A DNA stretch of 64,000 nucleotides from Bacillus dicomae (GTDB taxonomy: Bacteria; Bacillota; Bacilli; Bacillales; Bacillaceae_G), in assembly GCF_006494425.1 (NCBI RefSeq), contig NZ_VHIV01000003.1:62001-126000 (forward strand), in the 5' to 3' direction. The notes under the pieces were generated by a model, which saw nothing but the letters and a program-made list of their open reading frames with translations, ran no database searches and had not been told where the DNA came from. A program made the position numbers and the translations under genes. This document shows positions 16,088 through 25,171 of the stretch, piece by piece (the stretch's first letter is position 1; every line of letters starts with the position of its first letter).

Positions 16088-16609
16088 TTACCAATTTAGT
16101 CGCTTTCTTAATGAAGTTATATGAGCTGTATGATGACGACCATGCCATGCATATAGTCCAATTGCAACAGCAAGTTTTGTTTCACCAGTCTCTGGATGGT
16201 TAAATGTCTTTTCTAAATCTTCAAGTTCTAAAGAATATAAAAGGTTCACCCATCTTTTATGTAATGACTCTAACATTACTAGTGAAACATCTACTGGTAA
16301 TTTAGAATCAGGTAATTCTGCCCACTTCTCTTCTTTATATGGTTTAATCGTTGGATTCTTTTCTGTTAGCGCTAATTTAAAACGTATGTAACTATTCATA
16401 TGGCTGTCAACAACGTGATGAACTACTTGACGAACTGTCCATCCACCAACGCGGTACGGTGTGTCTAACTGCTTCTGATCTAAATCTTTGATAGCCTTCG
16501 TTAGTTCATTAGGTAAATCTTCAATTTCTTGAATCCATGTATCAATCATTTCTTCAGTTATAGGACGTTTGTATGTAAATTGGCCAATTGGATAACGTAA
16601 ATCATTCAT
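16088..16609 (-). CDS. bstA: Bacillithiol S-transferase / YfiT-like DinB-fold metalloprotein
   Basis: 173 residues; ATG 16609 after AAGGGGGGAC. The opening [16 protein letters not shown] and [20 protein letters not shown] are the YfiT signature, and [11 protein letters not shown] near the C terminus supplies the other histidines of the metal-binding triad of the four-helix DinB fold. B. subtilis YfiT, now BstA, uses bacillithiol in detoxification. The gene lies between two acetyltransferase genes with almost no gaps, so the three are one operon. The enzyme role is known for the family; use of bacillithiol here is inferred. Confidence 0.85.
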   Translation of the reverse strand: MNDLRYPIGQFTYKRPITEEMIDTWIQEIEDLPNELTKAIKDLDQKQLDTPYRVGGWTVRQVVHHVVDSHMNSYIRFKLALTEKNPTIKPYKEEKWAELPDSKLPVDVSLVMLESLHKRWVNLLYSLELEDLEKTFNHPETGETKLAVAIGLYAWHGRHHTAHITSLRKRLNW

Positions 16610-16622
16610 GAGTAAGTCCCCC

Positions 16623-17153
16623 TTATTTTAAGCGCGAAGTATTTCTCCAAATATAATGAACAAACTTCACATGTTCTCCGTTTAATTGTACAGATGTTGT
16701 ATCTGCTTCGTTTGAATACGAAGAAAACCCGCTTTTTTCTAGTACAATTTGTGATGCGAGATTATTAGTAGTTGTTTTAGCGTGAACTTCATTAATTTCA
16801 TTATTCTTCGCTTCGTCTAAAACTAATTTTACAGCTGCAGTTGCAACTCCTTTTTTAGTAAATTTTTCTCCGACCCGATAACCTAACGAACTGATTCGAG
16901 TTTCCGAATCTATATCTACTAAATTTATTCGTCCTACAATTTCATTTTCTTCATTACGAATTACATAAAAATAAGAATCTCCATTCGCTTGTTCTATTAA
17001 CAAATCATCTAGTAGTTTTTGGAAATATTCAAAATCAAAATATTGCGAGCCACGATTGGGTACCATTGTTTCAAAAAAAGACTTATTCGTAAGTTCAAAC
17101 GCAAATAAATCCTTAGCATCGTGTTTCTTTAATTGTTCTATGTATATGTTCAT
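16623..17153 (-). CDS. GNAT acetyltransferase, RimJ/RimL type
   Basis: 176 residues; ATG 17153 after AGAAGGGGTAATC. The layout is RimJ/RimL-like: [15 protein letters not shown] near residue 26, [20 protein letters not shown], acetyl-CoA loop [13 protein letters not shown], and [14 protein letters not shown]. This group acetylates N-terminal amines of ribosomal proteins or small-molecule amines. First gene of the bstA operon. Confidence 0.88.
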   Translation of the reverse strand: MNIYIEQLKKHDAKDLFAFELTNKSFFETMVPNRGSQYFDFEYFQKLLDDLLIEQANGDSYFYVIRNEENEIVGRINLVDIDSETRISSLGYRVGEKFTKKGVATAAVKLVLDEAKNNEINEVHAKTTTNNLASQIVLEKSGFSSYSNEADTTSVQLNGEHVKFVHYIWRNTSRLK

Positions 17154-17216
17154 CTCGATTACCCCTTCTATATCTACTAACTGTTATATATTCTTTTTTA
17201 ATCAACTATTTTCCTG

Positions 17217-18539
17217 CTATTTCTTTCGTTTCAGTAACACAGCAAGTAGCACTTTTGGATGAAATAGGTGAAATGGACTACGAATTAAATTCATCACTTT
17301 TACTAATCGAATATAAACGTCAGAATCAGTTGCAGATAGTTGATATATTTGTTTCGTATACCAAAGCTGAAATTTTTGCTTTATCGTTAATTTTCTTTTT
17401 AGCTGTGGATGGCGTGATATTTCCGTTGTAGTCATTTCCCAAGGAGTTTGTATTATGTTAGCGGTCTTTTTATAAAACTGCTGTATAAATGCTTTATCAA
17501 GCTTCTTACTCCTTTGTAAAAGTAACTGCAACTGGTGAGCTTCCATAGCTGCAACTGACACACCTTGACCGAAAACGGGGTCAAAACGACAATGTGCATC
17601 TCCAACTACTAACAATCCTTCTGGCATATTTGTAACAAGATCGAATCGTCTTCGTACTTGAAAAGGAATTTTGTATATTTTAATATCAGTAATTGCCTCA
17701 GCACTATTTAGGAAATCTGTTACATTTCGTATTGATAAATTTTCCGCAAAATTATAAAACTCATCATCTGTTTGCGGTGCTTTCTCATCAGCATATCCAC
17801 TGAAAGTAACAAAATAACGATTATCTTCAATTGTTTGAATAAGAACACCGTAAGGGCTTTCCGGAAAACTTGGAGACATCATCATATTACAGCAATCTAA
17901 CTTCTCATTTTCTTTAAGCTTAAACATTCTAGTAGCGTAAAATAAATCAATACGAACCTTTTCTTCTTGCACTTCAATATCGTATTCTCGTAACCACTCT
18001 ATACCTTTTGAACCGAATCCACTTGCATCAACTACAATATCTGCATGAAATTCTTCATAAAGACCTGTATCTAAATATCTTGCTTTTACACCACACACTT
18101 TGTAACGTTTTTCATCTACTAGTAATGCTTCAACTAATGTTTCATACTTTGTAGTAATATTTGAAACGCGTTCAATTCGTTTTTGAATATGTGATTCTAG
18201 CATAGGACGACTTTGCTGAATCATATGCACTTCCCCGATGAATGGTTGTTTCCATAAACCAAATTGATGCCATTTCAAATCACGAGTAAAGTTATTTACG
18301 ATGCTACCTGCTTCTATTAATTCATTCGTAATATTAGGAAACAATTCCTCAATTGCTTTTTCTCCACCTTTTAATAACACATGAGGGTGATTGCTTTGTG
18401 GAACTCTTTTTCGTGAAGCTTTTCCATCCCATCTTTCACCTGCTTCTAAAATGATTACTTCCTTAAAAGCACTGGATAATGCTTTTGCTGCGAGTTTTCC
18501 TGCCATACTTCCGCCAATAACGATAGCCTTATTAAACAT
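17217..18539 (-). CDS. FAD-dependent monooxygenase/dehydrogenase
   Basis: 440 residues; ATG 18539 after AAGGGGGAAAA. N-terminal Rossmann motif KAIVIGGSMAGKLAAKAL (G-x-G-x-x-G variant with Ser), a DIVVDASGFGSKG segment and the second FAD motif VVGDAHCRFDPVFGQGVSVA near residue 315. These place it with class A flavin hydroxylases of the UbiH/PHBH fold. The C-terminal 90 residues are basic and helical. Substrate unknown. It lies directly downstream of uppP but a terminator separates the two. Confidence 0.82.
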   Translation of the reverse strand: MFNKAIVIGGSMAGKLAAKALSSAFKEVIILEAGERWDGKASRKRVPQSNHPHVLLKGGEKAIEELFPNITNELIEAGSIVNNFTRDLKWHQFGLWKQPFIGEVHMIQQSRPMLESHIQKRIERVSNITTKYETLVEALLVDEKRYKVCGVKARYLDTGLYEEFHADIVVDASGFGSKGIEWLREYDIEVQEEKVRIDLFYATRMFKLKENEKLDCCNMMMSPSFPESPYGVLIQTIEDNRYFVTFSGYADEKAPQTDDEFYNFAENLSIRNVTDFLNSAEAITDIKIYKIPFQVRRRFDLVTNMPEGLLVVGDAHCRFDPVFGQGVSVAAMEAHQLQLLLQRSKKLDKAFIQQFYKKTANIIQTPWEMTTTEISRHPQLKRKLTIKQKFQLWYTKQIYQLSATDSDVYIRLVKVMNLIRSPFHLFHPKVLLAVLLKRKK

Positions 18540-18554
18540 ATTTTCCCCCTTAAT

Positions 18555-18592
18555 AAAAAGAGATCCTGCCTTGTATGAATGAAACAGGATCT
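18555..18592 (-). terminator. Terminator after uppP
   Basis: Minus strand AGATCCTG pairs with CAGGATCT around a 16-base loop, then TTTTTATT. It separates uppP from the flavin hydroxylase gene. Confidence 0.8.
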
Positions 18593-18621
18593 TAAACTAA
18601 CTAACTTCTTTATCATTATAC

Positions 18622-19401
18622 TTAAAACACATGAGTAAATTGCAATGTTAAAATTAAAATGCCTAATCCCCATACGTAATACGCGAATACTTTTAAGGAG
18701 TGACGTTTTAAATATTGAATCATCCATGAAACAGCTATGTAACCGAAAAACGCAGCTGATAACGTTCCGACAATTAAAGATGTACTAGAAATAGATTCTG
18801 CTTTCCCTTGAAAAACATCTGCAAATTGCAAAATGATAGCTCCGACAATGGCTGGCGTTGATAATAAAAAAGAAAAGTAAGCAGCAGTTTCGCGGTCTAA
18901 CTTCCTCCATAATGCAGCGACGATTGTCATACCAGAACGAGAAATAGCCGGAAAAATAGCCACTGCTTGAAATGAACCGATGATAAATGCATCTTTATAT
19001 GTAATGTCGTCCATTTTTTTACGACCATTTTTTTGTTTATCTGCCATGTAGAGAAAGAATCCTGTCACTAAAAACTCCCAACCAATCGTAATACCTGTTT
19101 TGGAAATATCCTCAAAAAAGTCTTTAAATAACAAGCCAATTATAACTGCGGGTATCGTCCCAACAATAAGTAATAACATCAGCTTTGAAAATGGTTTTTT
19201 GATTAAATATATAAATTCTTTTTTGTAATAAATAAACACCGCAAGTAAAGTCCCAATATGCAACATCGTATCTAAAAACAATCCTGCTTCATCTAATTGA
19301 AATAAATGCCTTCCTAAATAAAGATGACCTGTACTACTTATCGGTAAAAACTCTGTTAAACCTTGTATGATCCCTAATATAAAAGCTTCTAACCAATTCA
19401 T
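18622..19401 (-). CDS. uppP: Undecaprenyl-diphosphatase UppP (BacA)
   Basis: 259 residues; ATG 19401 after GAAAGGGGACC. It dephosphorylates undecaprenyl diphosphate at the membrane so that the lipid carrier can return to peptidoglycan synthesis; extra copies give bacitracin resistance. The family signatures are intact: GLTEFLPISSTGHLYLG at residues 15-31 with the catalytic glutamate and serines, and FPAISRSGMTIVAAL near residue 150 with the catalytic arginine. About eight membrane helices. A second, unrelated undecaprenyl-diphosphatase (BcrC type) is encoded at 32794. Confidence 0.96.
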   Translation of the reverse strand: MNWLEAFILGIIQGLTEFLPISSTGHLYLGRHLFQLDEAGLFLDTMLHIGTLLAVFIYYKKEFIYLIKKPFSKLMLLLIVGTIPAVIIGLLFKDFFEDISKTGITIGWEFLVTGFFLYMADKQKNGRKKMDDITYKDAFIIGSFQAVAIFPAISRSGMTIVAALWRKLDRETAAYFSFLLSTPAIVGAIILQFADVFQGKAESISSTSLIVGTLSAAFFGYIAVSWMIQYLKRHSLKVFAYYVWGLGILILTLQFTHVF

Positions 19402-19533
19402 GATGGTCCCCTTTCTTGTTTGCTTGTACCAATATATGAAGGTTAAATTTTCGATATGAAAAAAACTATATTTCTCTATGAATTTACTTTTATTTTATGG
19501 ATATATATGTAAAGAGGGTTGAGGAGGGTTAAT

Positions 19534-19740
19534 ATGTGGAAGCACACAAAATTCGGCAATGTATTACTTTGGGTGGGACCTATCCTTGTGTTTGTAGGGT
19601 TATGTATGACAAATGTGATTTCAGATATTCCCTTCTTTGAGGGAAAGCATAAAACACTTGGTATTGTTCTTATATGTATAGGTGTAGTCTGTTTTATTGC
19701 TGCAAATCATTTAAAGAAAGGGGAAAAATATGAAGAATAA
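19534..19740 (+). CDS. Small two-helix membrane protein
   Basis: 68 residues from ATG 19534 (GAGGAGGG upstream). Two hydrophobic helices, residues 8-27 and 43-60 (LGIVLICIGVVCFIAAN), separated by an acidic loop and followed by a charged tail KKGEKYEE. No recognised family. It ends at a terminator shared with the GIY-YIG gene. Confidence 0.7.
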   Translation: MWKHTKFGNVLLWVGPILVFVGLCMTNVISDIPFFEGKHKTLGIVLICIGVVCFIAANHLKKGEKYEE

Positions 19741-19747
19741 CGCTAAA

Positions 19748-19789
19748 CAAAAAAACAATCCTGGCATATTACCTAGGATTGTTTTTTAT
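19748..19789. terminator. Bidirectional terminator
   Basis: AAAAAACAATCCT pairs with AGGATTGTTTTTT around GGCATATTACCT; T runs on both strands. Confidence 0.88.
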
Positions 19790-19798
19790 TAATGTTGA

Positions 19799-20179
19799 TT
19801 ATTTGTAGAATACTTTATCAACGTTATATTTCGCTTTGTATTCGTTAATGATATATGTTTCGTAAATTTCTCTTTCTGTTGGATCTTCTACGATACATGC
19901 ATCAATGCGATATACTTCATCACGGTGGTTTTTGATTGGAGAAACATTATCTTCAAAATGCTTCTTAATACGTTGTCTAATTTTACGAGCTTTACCTACG
20001 AAAAGAAGTTCGTCATTAATATTGTAAAACATGAAAATGCCGCCTTTATCTCTAGGGAACAAGTGGAAATCAATAAATCCATTAATTGGAGTAATGATTG
20101 GCTCGTCTCCTTTAATAACTTGTTTACGTTCAGTAATTGAAACATCAGCTTCAGGAATATTAATTTTAATCAAGTTCAT
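19799..20179 (-). CDS. GIY-YIG domain protein
   Basis: 126 residues; ATG 20179 after AAGAGGACG. The GIY-YIG core is at about residues 46-120: GGIFMFYNINDELLFVGKA (GIF standing for GIY, LFVG for YIG), then RKIRQRIKKHF with the catalytic arginine, and EREIYETYIINEYKAKYN with the metal-binding glutamate. Members are nicking nucleases, as in UvrC. Here the domain follows only a 45-residue N-terminal extension with no UvrC helix-hairpin-helix. Role unknown; annotation as an excision-repair endonuclease would be by homology only. Confidence 0.82.
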   Translation of the reverse strand: MNLIKINIPEADVSITERKQVIKGDEPIITPINGFIDFHLFPRDKGGIFMFYNINDELLFVGKARKIRQRIKKHFEDNVSPIKNHRDEVYRIDACIVEDPTEREIYETYIINEYKAKYNVDKVFYK

Positions 20180-20256
20180 TCACGTCCTCTTTTATTATAA
20201 AGATAAATAATAGCATACATATGTAAGAAAATCTATGTTCAAAGGCATATTTCATT

Positions 20257-20820
20257 TTATAATTCAAATATTAAAGGTGTATCATGTAAACTTTTCTTCC
20301 AAATCATATGATCACTTGATTCTCCCCAATAATCTTTCAGTACATAATTAGGCTCTCCAAACTTCTTTTTCCATATACTTTGCGCTTTTTTATATCCACT
20401 ATCTAAACAGAATTCTGTTATTCCTTTGCTAAGTAACGTAAGAAACATTGCATTTAGTAGTAAACTCCCGATACCCTTTCTTTGATACTCTGGAAGTATA
20501 AATACAGTTCCTATTTCATACAAATCCTTAAGCACACCACCTGTACAACTATTAATCAATGTACTTGCTAGACCGATTTCAATTGTTCCAATGATTTTAT
20601 CGTTATTTGTATCAATTGCTAATAAAAAATAACGATTTTCTCCATTACTATCAAAATCATTTTTTAAATATCGCTTTTTCGTGTTAATTTCATTTTCTAT
20701 GTCGTCCAGTAAATGTGATAATCTTTCTTCTTTAAATGTATTTGTAATGACTATACGGAAAAACAAGTGAAGTTCCTCTAAATCATCCGAATTCGGTCTC
20801 CTAATTTCAACGTTATACAT
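20257..20820 (-). CDS. GNAT acetyltransferase
   Basis: 187 residues; ATG 20820 after AATGGAGAT. Motif A: VFILPEYQRKGIGSLLLN near residue 110. The N-terminal part (DDLEELHLFFRIVITNTF) is a typical GNAT first helix. The extended C-terminal segment (GEPNYVLKDYWGESSDHMIW) suits a small-molecule substrate. Substrate unknown. Confidence 0.85.
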   Translation of the reverse strand: MYNVEIRRPNSDDLEELHLFFRIVITNTFKEERLSHLLDDIENEINTKKRYLKNDFDSNGENRYFLLAIDTNNDKIIGTIEIGLASTLINSCTGGVLKDLYEIGTVFILPEYQRKGIGSLLLNAMFLTLLSKGITEFCLDSGYKKAQSIWKKKFGEPNYVLKDYWGESSDHMIWKKSLHDTPLIFEL

Positions 20821-20847
20821 AATTTAAATCTCCATTCTATGCAATTG

Positions 20848-21420
20848 TTAAAACCATACTTTATATACTCTATTCAACAATATTCTACAAAGCCCTGCAT
20901 AGATCCAGCAGTATAAAAAGCTCAGTATAAATATTGATAAACTAATTTTCATATCCATAGTTGTATGAATAGTAGGACCAAGTACTGGAAAACGGAAAAG
21001 ATCTAGAACAATCATAATTCCTATAAGTAGACAAATCGCAGAAAAGGAAATCACCCAAATTCTCCTCTTGAATTGTATAAAGGAAAATCCTAAAGCTATA
21101 CCTAATAAGCCTGTAGTAAAGGGAAATACAATTAGTTCACTAGGCTCAATAATAAATAATAGGAAAATAGTAAGAAGATAAGAAAGTACTCCCTCACGAA
21201 TAGAGTAGCAAATAGCCAAAAAAATTGGTAACGTCGCAAAAGGACTAATGAATAACCCTATACCAGGAATTAAGTTCCCCGCAGCTTGAAACATGGTGGC
21301 CAAAGCACTCATTAAAGCTGTAATCACTAACCTATTTGCTAGAGACAATTTTCTTTTATGAACAAAGTCCGCATCATTATCTACCATAAGTTGACACCAA
21401 TAACGTACAAACCGATTCAT
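20848..21420 (-). CDS. Integral membrane protein, possible ECF transporter S component
   Basis: 190 residues; ATG 21420 after TTTAGGGGGAATT. After about 28 polar residues there are six hydrophobic helices. The first contains LVITALMSALATMFQAAGN, similar to the Ala-rich helix 1 of substrate-binding S components of energy-coupling-factor vitamin transporters, and the next loops (GIGLFISPFATLPIFLA) fit the same plan. No adjacent EcfA or EcfT gene, as is normal for group II S components. The assignment is by pattern only. Confidence 0.5.
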   Translation of the reverse strand: MNRFVRYWCQLMVDNDADFVHKRKLSLANRLVITALMSALATMFQAAGNLIPGIGLFISPFATLPIFLAICYSIREGVLSYLLTIFLLFIIEPSELIVFPFTTGLLGIALGFSFIQFKRRIWVISFSAICLLIGIMIVLDLFRFPVLGPTIHTTMDMKISLSIFILSFLYCWIYAGLCRILLNRVYKVWF

Positions 21421-21558
21421 CGAAATTCCCCCTAAAGATACCTAATTCATCACTTTCTATATTATTCATATACTAGTGGTTTATGAGTTACTTTCTGCTT
21501 AATATGAATACCTATACAATAGAAGTTTATACATAGAAGACTTTTAGGGGGACAAATT

Positions 21559-21684
21559 ATGCGTTCTGAAATAAAATGCATTCCTTATATTTCTAAATCG
21601 CGAGTGTATATCGTATCAAGGAATAATTTCAAAAATGGTTCCTTTGTTAAAATCAGTTACTTTCATAGAACCGTAAACTCCTAA
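21559..21684 (+). CDS. Possible 41-residue open frame, low support
   Basis: ATG 21559 is preceded by TAGGGGGACAAATT, a good ribosome site, but the last 69 bases are antisense to the end of the sugar-dehydrogenase-like gene and the product (MRSEIKCIPYISKSRVYIVS and on) has no known features. It may be a fragment of a lost gene whose start remains. Confidence 0.25.
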   Translation: MRSEIKCIPYISKSRVYIVSRNNFKNGSFVKISYFHRTVNS

Positions 21685-23046
21685 ATATAAACTAGTTTGA
21701 TCCAAATTTGTTCCTAAACTCATAAAATAAGCTGCTTGCGTACCAAAATCATAATCGGTTTCAATAACATGAAAATCAGTATGTTTACCGTCTGTACCGG
21801 CTCTAGTATATGCTAAAACACCTTTAACTGGCGACAGAGACTCTTCTTTCTTAGCAAGGTCAGTAAATACGACACTACCATGTAAATTCGGGATTGCAGT
21901 TCCCATATATGGCTGAACTCCTGTTAGGGAAGTTCCTCCAAACTTATCCGGTCTAGGGTCCTTATGAAAATAACTAATTAGTGGCTGAATTCGCTTCGTT
22001 GATGTTTCTATTGTTTCATTATAATAAGCTATTGTTCTCTCATCCAAAGTAGGATTCTCAGAACAGTGTTTTATAAAAGAAGTAGGTAATTCTCCTTCCC
22101 ATCCTCTCCAACCAAAATTAATAAATCCATCTTGATTGGGGGTGAGTCTCATTACATGCATTTGAACAAGTTCGGTAACCGGTATTGATTTATATTGAAC
22201 AAATGAAAAAATAGACTCTACAATATCCTGTCCAACATTTCCGGCATATTTAATATATTGATTATAAAACCTTTGGAATGAAATACCGGTTATATTACGA
22301 ACACCTTTCGCAATTACTGTTAGTGTTTCTTGTATAGATAGAGGAAGTTCATTAAAGCGTGTAACGACTGGAGGATTATTTATGAATGTATTTTTACTCA
22401 CATCGATTTCAAGTATTTTACCTGCTATTTCTAAATCATCTTGGCTTAAATTAAATGGGTCATAACCTGAACCACCGTCTCCATTTGTAAACACAAGTTT
22501 TCCCGTTTCTGGAGAAAAATTTAAAGTATTTACTCCATTATGATTAAAAAATGGGCGTTTTATTTTAAGTAATGTTCTTCGTTTTTGAGGTTGACCGTTT
22601 GATTGTAAAATCCATTCTTCGATTGTATCAGTATGATCATATTGCGTATCTCTATTTGTCCACTTTAAGTTTAACGTTTTCGGGTCACAAGGATTCGGTT
22701 TAAATTGTTCAGAGAGTGCACCAGGTCCTTGAGTTCCAGCTACTGAATAATGAAGATAAAATAAACCGTTTTGATAAAATCGCGGATGAAATGCTAGTCC
22801 AAGCAATCCACGTTCATCATAGCCGCTACTAGCAACATCTTCTTCAAATGTACCTAATTTAATAATTCGCGGACGAATATTTAAAAATGTTTTTATGACT
22901 CCATCTCCTATGTAGAAAATCTCCCCTAATTGGGTTGCAATAAATATTCTTTCAGCCGAATCACCTGGAAGAATAGCTGTTTTTATTACAGTGGGTAAAT
23001 TTATGTTATGAACAATGGGTCGTAAACGAACCTTAACTTTTGTCAA
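21616..23046 (-). CDS. Glucose/sorbosone dehydrogenase-like beta-propeller protein
   Basis: 476 residues from TTG 23046 (AAGGGGTG upstream). The fold is that of soluble PQQ-dependent sugar dehydrogenases and HHIP proteins: ERIFIATQLGEIFYIGDG near residue 33, ERGLLGLAFHPRFYQNGLFY near residue 78, FNHNGVNTLNFSPETGKL with the conserved His-Asn, and VFTNGDGGSGYDPFN with the Asp-rich calcium loop. INFGWRGWEGELP and GTAIPNLHGSVVFTDL complete it. No signal peptide is present, although relatives are usually exported. Substrate and cofactor use are unproven. Confidence 0.82.
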   Translation of the reverse strand: MTKVKVRLRPIVHNINLPTVIKTAILPGDSAERIFIATQLGEIFYIGDGVIKTFLNIRPRIIKLGTFEEDVASSGYDERGLLGLAFHPRFYQNGLFYLHYSVAGTQGPGALSEQFKPNPCDPKTLNLKWTNRDTQYDHTDTIEEWILQSNGQPQKRRTLLKIKRPFFNHNGVNTLNFSPETGKLVFTNGDGGSGYDPFNLSQDDLEIAGKILEIDVSKNTFINNPPVVTRFNELPLSIQETLTVIAKGVRNITGISFQRFYNQYIKYAGNVGQDIVESIFSFVQYKSIPVTELVQMHVMRLTPNQDGFINFGWRGWEGELPTSFIKHCSENPTLDERTIAYYNETIETSTKRIQPLISYFHKDPRPDKFGGTSLTGVQPYMGTAIPNLHGSVVFTDLAKKEESLSPVKGVLAYTRAGTDGKHTDFHVIETDYDFGTQAAYFMSLGTNLDQTSLYLGVYGSMKVTDFNKGTIFEIIP

Positions 23047-23182
23047 TTAACTTTACACCCCTTTATATTCTTTTTAATAGAAGAGTATGATTAGAGTGAT
23101 CTTATTAGTATCAAATAAGTCGCATTCCTTTTTATTACAATTTTGTATATAATATAATTATAAATAAACTAAGTGGCTACTT

Positions 23183-23467
23183 ATGACACTTTTACTACAA
23201 ATCATCTTACCACTTATAATTGCACTATATTTATTTACACTCTATCGTAATACAACTATTGGAAAAGCTGCTTTTCTTTTAGCAGTCATTATTGGGATTT
23301 TTGGATTAGAGAACATTTTTCAGCATGCTAATCTAACAAATCATGCTATTTATCCATATTGGGGCAGTTTGAAGGCTGTTGTTATTATTTTATCAGTCGT
23401 ATTTCTATTCAAAATAAACCGTTTTGGAATTGATAGTGATATAATTAACAAAAATATGTATAAATAA
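23183..23467 (+). CDS. Small membrane protein, 94 residues
   Basis: ATG 23183. Three hydrophobic segments: LLLQIILPLIIALYLFTLY (3-21), AAFLLAVIIGIFGLENIF (29-46) and SLKAVVIILSVVFLFKI (62-78), then a short polar tail. The ribosome site is weak (AAGTGG). No family recognised. Ends at a strong terminator. Confidence 0.6.
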   Translation: MTLLLQIILPLIIALYLFTLYRNTTIGKAAFLLAVIIGIFGLENIFQHANLTNHAIYPYWGSLKAVVIILSVVFLFKINRFGIDSDIINKNMYK

Positions 23468-23497
23468 AAAGATTAGGATTTACTCCTAATCTTTTTA
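23466..23497. terminator. Terminator
   Basis: AAAAAGATTAGGA pairs perfectly with TCCTAATCTTTTT around a 5-base loop. Confidence 0.9.
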
Positions 23498-23503
23498 TAT
23501 TTC

Positions 23504-23560
23504 GGGGTAGTACCACATGCCCGGCAAGCTAAGGTCTTGATGTACCCCTAAACAAAATCT
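23504..23560. mobile_element. Insertion-sequence end remnant, copy A
   Basis: Begins GGGGTAGTACCACATGCCC and continues to TACCCCTAAACAAAA. It aligns with copies at 31611 and 32554 in the same orientation. No transposase frame survives beside it. Confidence 0.5.
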
Positions 23561-23704
23561 TTAATTTTTCTATAGTTATTTATGGGGTTAGAGAAAAAGA
23601 ATAAAGGGCTTGAAGAAGAAAATGTAAAGCTTACTAATTACTTCATGATGTGTAGAAATAATAAGATTATTTAGTTATGGAAGGTCAACTTTAAGAATAG
23701 CCCC

Positions 23705-23884
23705 TTACTTTTTAAAAATCGTTGTATTTTCTATACGAATTGAATCAACTTCACCACAATTTAAACAAAATGAGTAAATCTTATTAGAGCCTTTAAATGA
23801 ACCTTTACTTGGCTTTACAGGTATATAATCTGTAGCTTCTGTAAATTTATCGCTCCCACATTTCTCACATTTTTTATCTTCCAA
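23705..23884 (-). CDS. 59-residue zinc-ribbon protein
   Basis: TTG start at 23884 preceded by AGGAGGGGGAT, one of the best ribosome sites in the window. The product opens MEDKKCEKCGSDKFTEATDY and ends IRIENTTIFKK. Two C-x-x-C knuckles (Cys6/Cys9 and Cys40/Cys43) separated by 30 residues form a classic zinc ribbon. Such small proteins bind nucleic acid or act as adaptors. It stands alone in a 650-base region otherwise containing IS debris. Function unknown. Confidence 0.78.
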   Translation of the reverse strand: MEDKKCEKCGSDKFTEATDYIPVKPSKGSFKGSNKIYSFCLNCGEVDSIRIENTTIFKK

Positions 23885-24125
23885 TAAAATCCCCCTCCTA
23901 ATTACAATTAAAGAATATTGATATTTTTATTATACAAAAACATAATATAATGTGGAACAAAAACCCAATTCCACTCCATTCTTTCAAATAACTTTATCTG
24001 TTTTCAAACAACTTTATTGTCATTTTACACATGAAGTTATAAATTTAGGACCGTACATATTAGACATATCTAAAATGTACGGTCCTTTTGTTTGCTAGTG
24101 GTTCACTTATAAGTATGTGATCCTT

Positions 24126-24788
24126 TTACAATTCGAATTTCTTTTTAAGCTTCTTATATTTTCTATAAGAATGTCTAACAATGTTTAACATAAAATACGG
24201 TATTTTAACAGGGAAAGGCAATTTATAAATGAAAGGCAAATAAAATGTAAAATATGCCTTTTCTAGGTCTCTCCACTTACTATCTTCTTTCGTTTTTAAG
24301 AAATCAGATACATCGACTACATATCCTCTTCCTTTTTCCATCATCACATTTTTCCCGTGAACATCACAAGGAGTTAATCCTTGTTTCCTTGCATACTCTA
24401 AAGCTTTACTTATATCAAGGATCACCTGCTTAGGAATTTTAATCCCCTTATGAATAGCATCGTATAAGGTGATTTCTTTTAAACGTTTCAATACTATAAA
24501 ATTTTCTCCTTTATATATAAGTTTTGAATAAGAAGGATGATTTCCGATTCTGCGGTATACTTCTGACTCTTTTTCAATTCCTTCTCCTTCTCGCGCGTAA
24601 ACTTTCACTACCCAATCTTTGTATTTGCTATGCATGAATACTGCGGCATAATTACCTTTCCCTAAACACTTCCAAAGTCTAGGAATATCTTTAACTACTA
24701 CAGGCTCGAATTCATCCTCACTTCTTATGATTACCTCTTTTAATAATTCGTCCTTTATCAATCCCACAAAACTATTTATACTCATCAT
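24126..24788 (-). CDS. Protein-kinase-like protein
   Basis: 220 residues; ATG 24788 (or 24785) after CCGGAG; a GTG at 24794 overlaps that site. The kinase fold is recognisable: glycine loop LGKGNYAAVF near residue 43, ATP-binding lysine in DWVVKVY, catalytic loop CDVHGKNVMM near residue 140, and metal-binding aspartate in VVDVSDF. The catalytic loop order (D-V-H-G-K-N) differs from standard H-R-D but resembles the YrzF and aminoglycoside-phosphotransferase-like group. The basic C terminus (RHSYRKYKKLKKKFEL) could contact the membrane. Target unknown. Confidence 0.75.
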   Translation of the reverse strand: MMSINSFVGLIKDELLKEVIIRSEDEFEPVVVKDIPRLWKCLGKGNYAAVFMHSKYKDWVVKVYAREGEGIEKESEVYRRIGNHPSYSKLIYKGENFIVLKRLKEITLYDAIHKGIKIPKQVILDISKALEYARKQGLTPCDVHGKNVMMEKGRGYVVDVSDFLKTKEDSKWRDLEKAYFTFYLPFIYKLPFPVKIPYFMLNIVRHSYRKYKKLKKKFEL

Positions 24789-24860
24789 TTCCACTCCGGT
24801 TTTGCTAAAAGGGGCTTACCCACATTTTAACGAAAATATACACTAAGCGAATTTTAGCAT

Positions 24861-24905
24861 AAAACGAGTCATCTTTCTTCTTAAAATAAAAAGATGACTC
24901 GTTTT
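24861..24905. terminator. Terminator-like hairpin
   Basis: AAAACGAGTCATCTTT pairs with AAAGATGACTCGTTTT, with T runs on both sides. Confidence 0.75.
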
Positions 24906-25084
24906 ATTTTAACTGTTGAATACTTAATATGTATTCCGCTATTCATAGCCCAAAACCATACAACTTAAAAATATTTCTAACTATTTTCATTTTTTCAGAG
25001 GCAACTGTATAGAGCTTTCCTAGTGCAAGTTCTCTTGTTCATTGGCCATGCCAAATCCATATTTGATTTTTATAAAAATGACAC

Positions 25085-25124
25085 TAAGAAACCCCCTTGC
25101 TACAAATGCCGTGTAGCAAGGGGG
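25085..25124 (-). terminator. GC-rich terminator of the NUDIX gene
   Basis: CCCCCTTGCTACA (25092-25104) pairs perfectly with 25112-25124 around a 7-base loop; the minus strand then reads TTTCTT. Confidence 0.8.
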
Positions 25125-25171
25125 GGATTGTTCAATTCTTTTTCTACTACTATCATTGTTAGCTAACACTT

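Larger units (their letters stand above)
24789..25171. other. Intergenic stretch with two hairpins
   Basis: No coding region seen. It contains the hairpin at 24861-24905 and the NUDIX gene terminator at 25092-25124; nothing else stands out. Confidence 0.6.

Noticed and set aside
23582..23674. 30-residue frame beginning MGLEKKNKGLEEENVKL beside IS copy A
   Set aside because: Coiled-coil-like and reminiscent of transposase tails, but too short, no ribosome site and no homologous stretch at the other copies.
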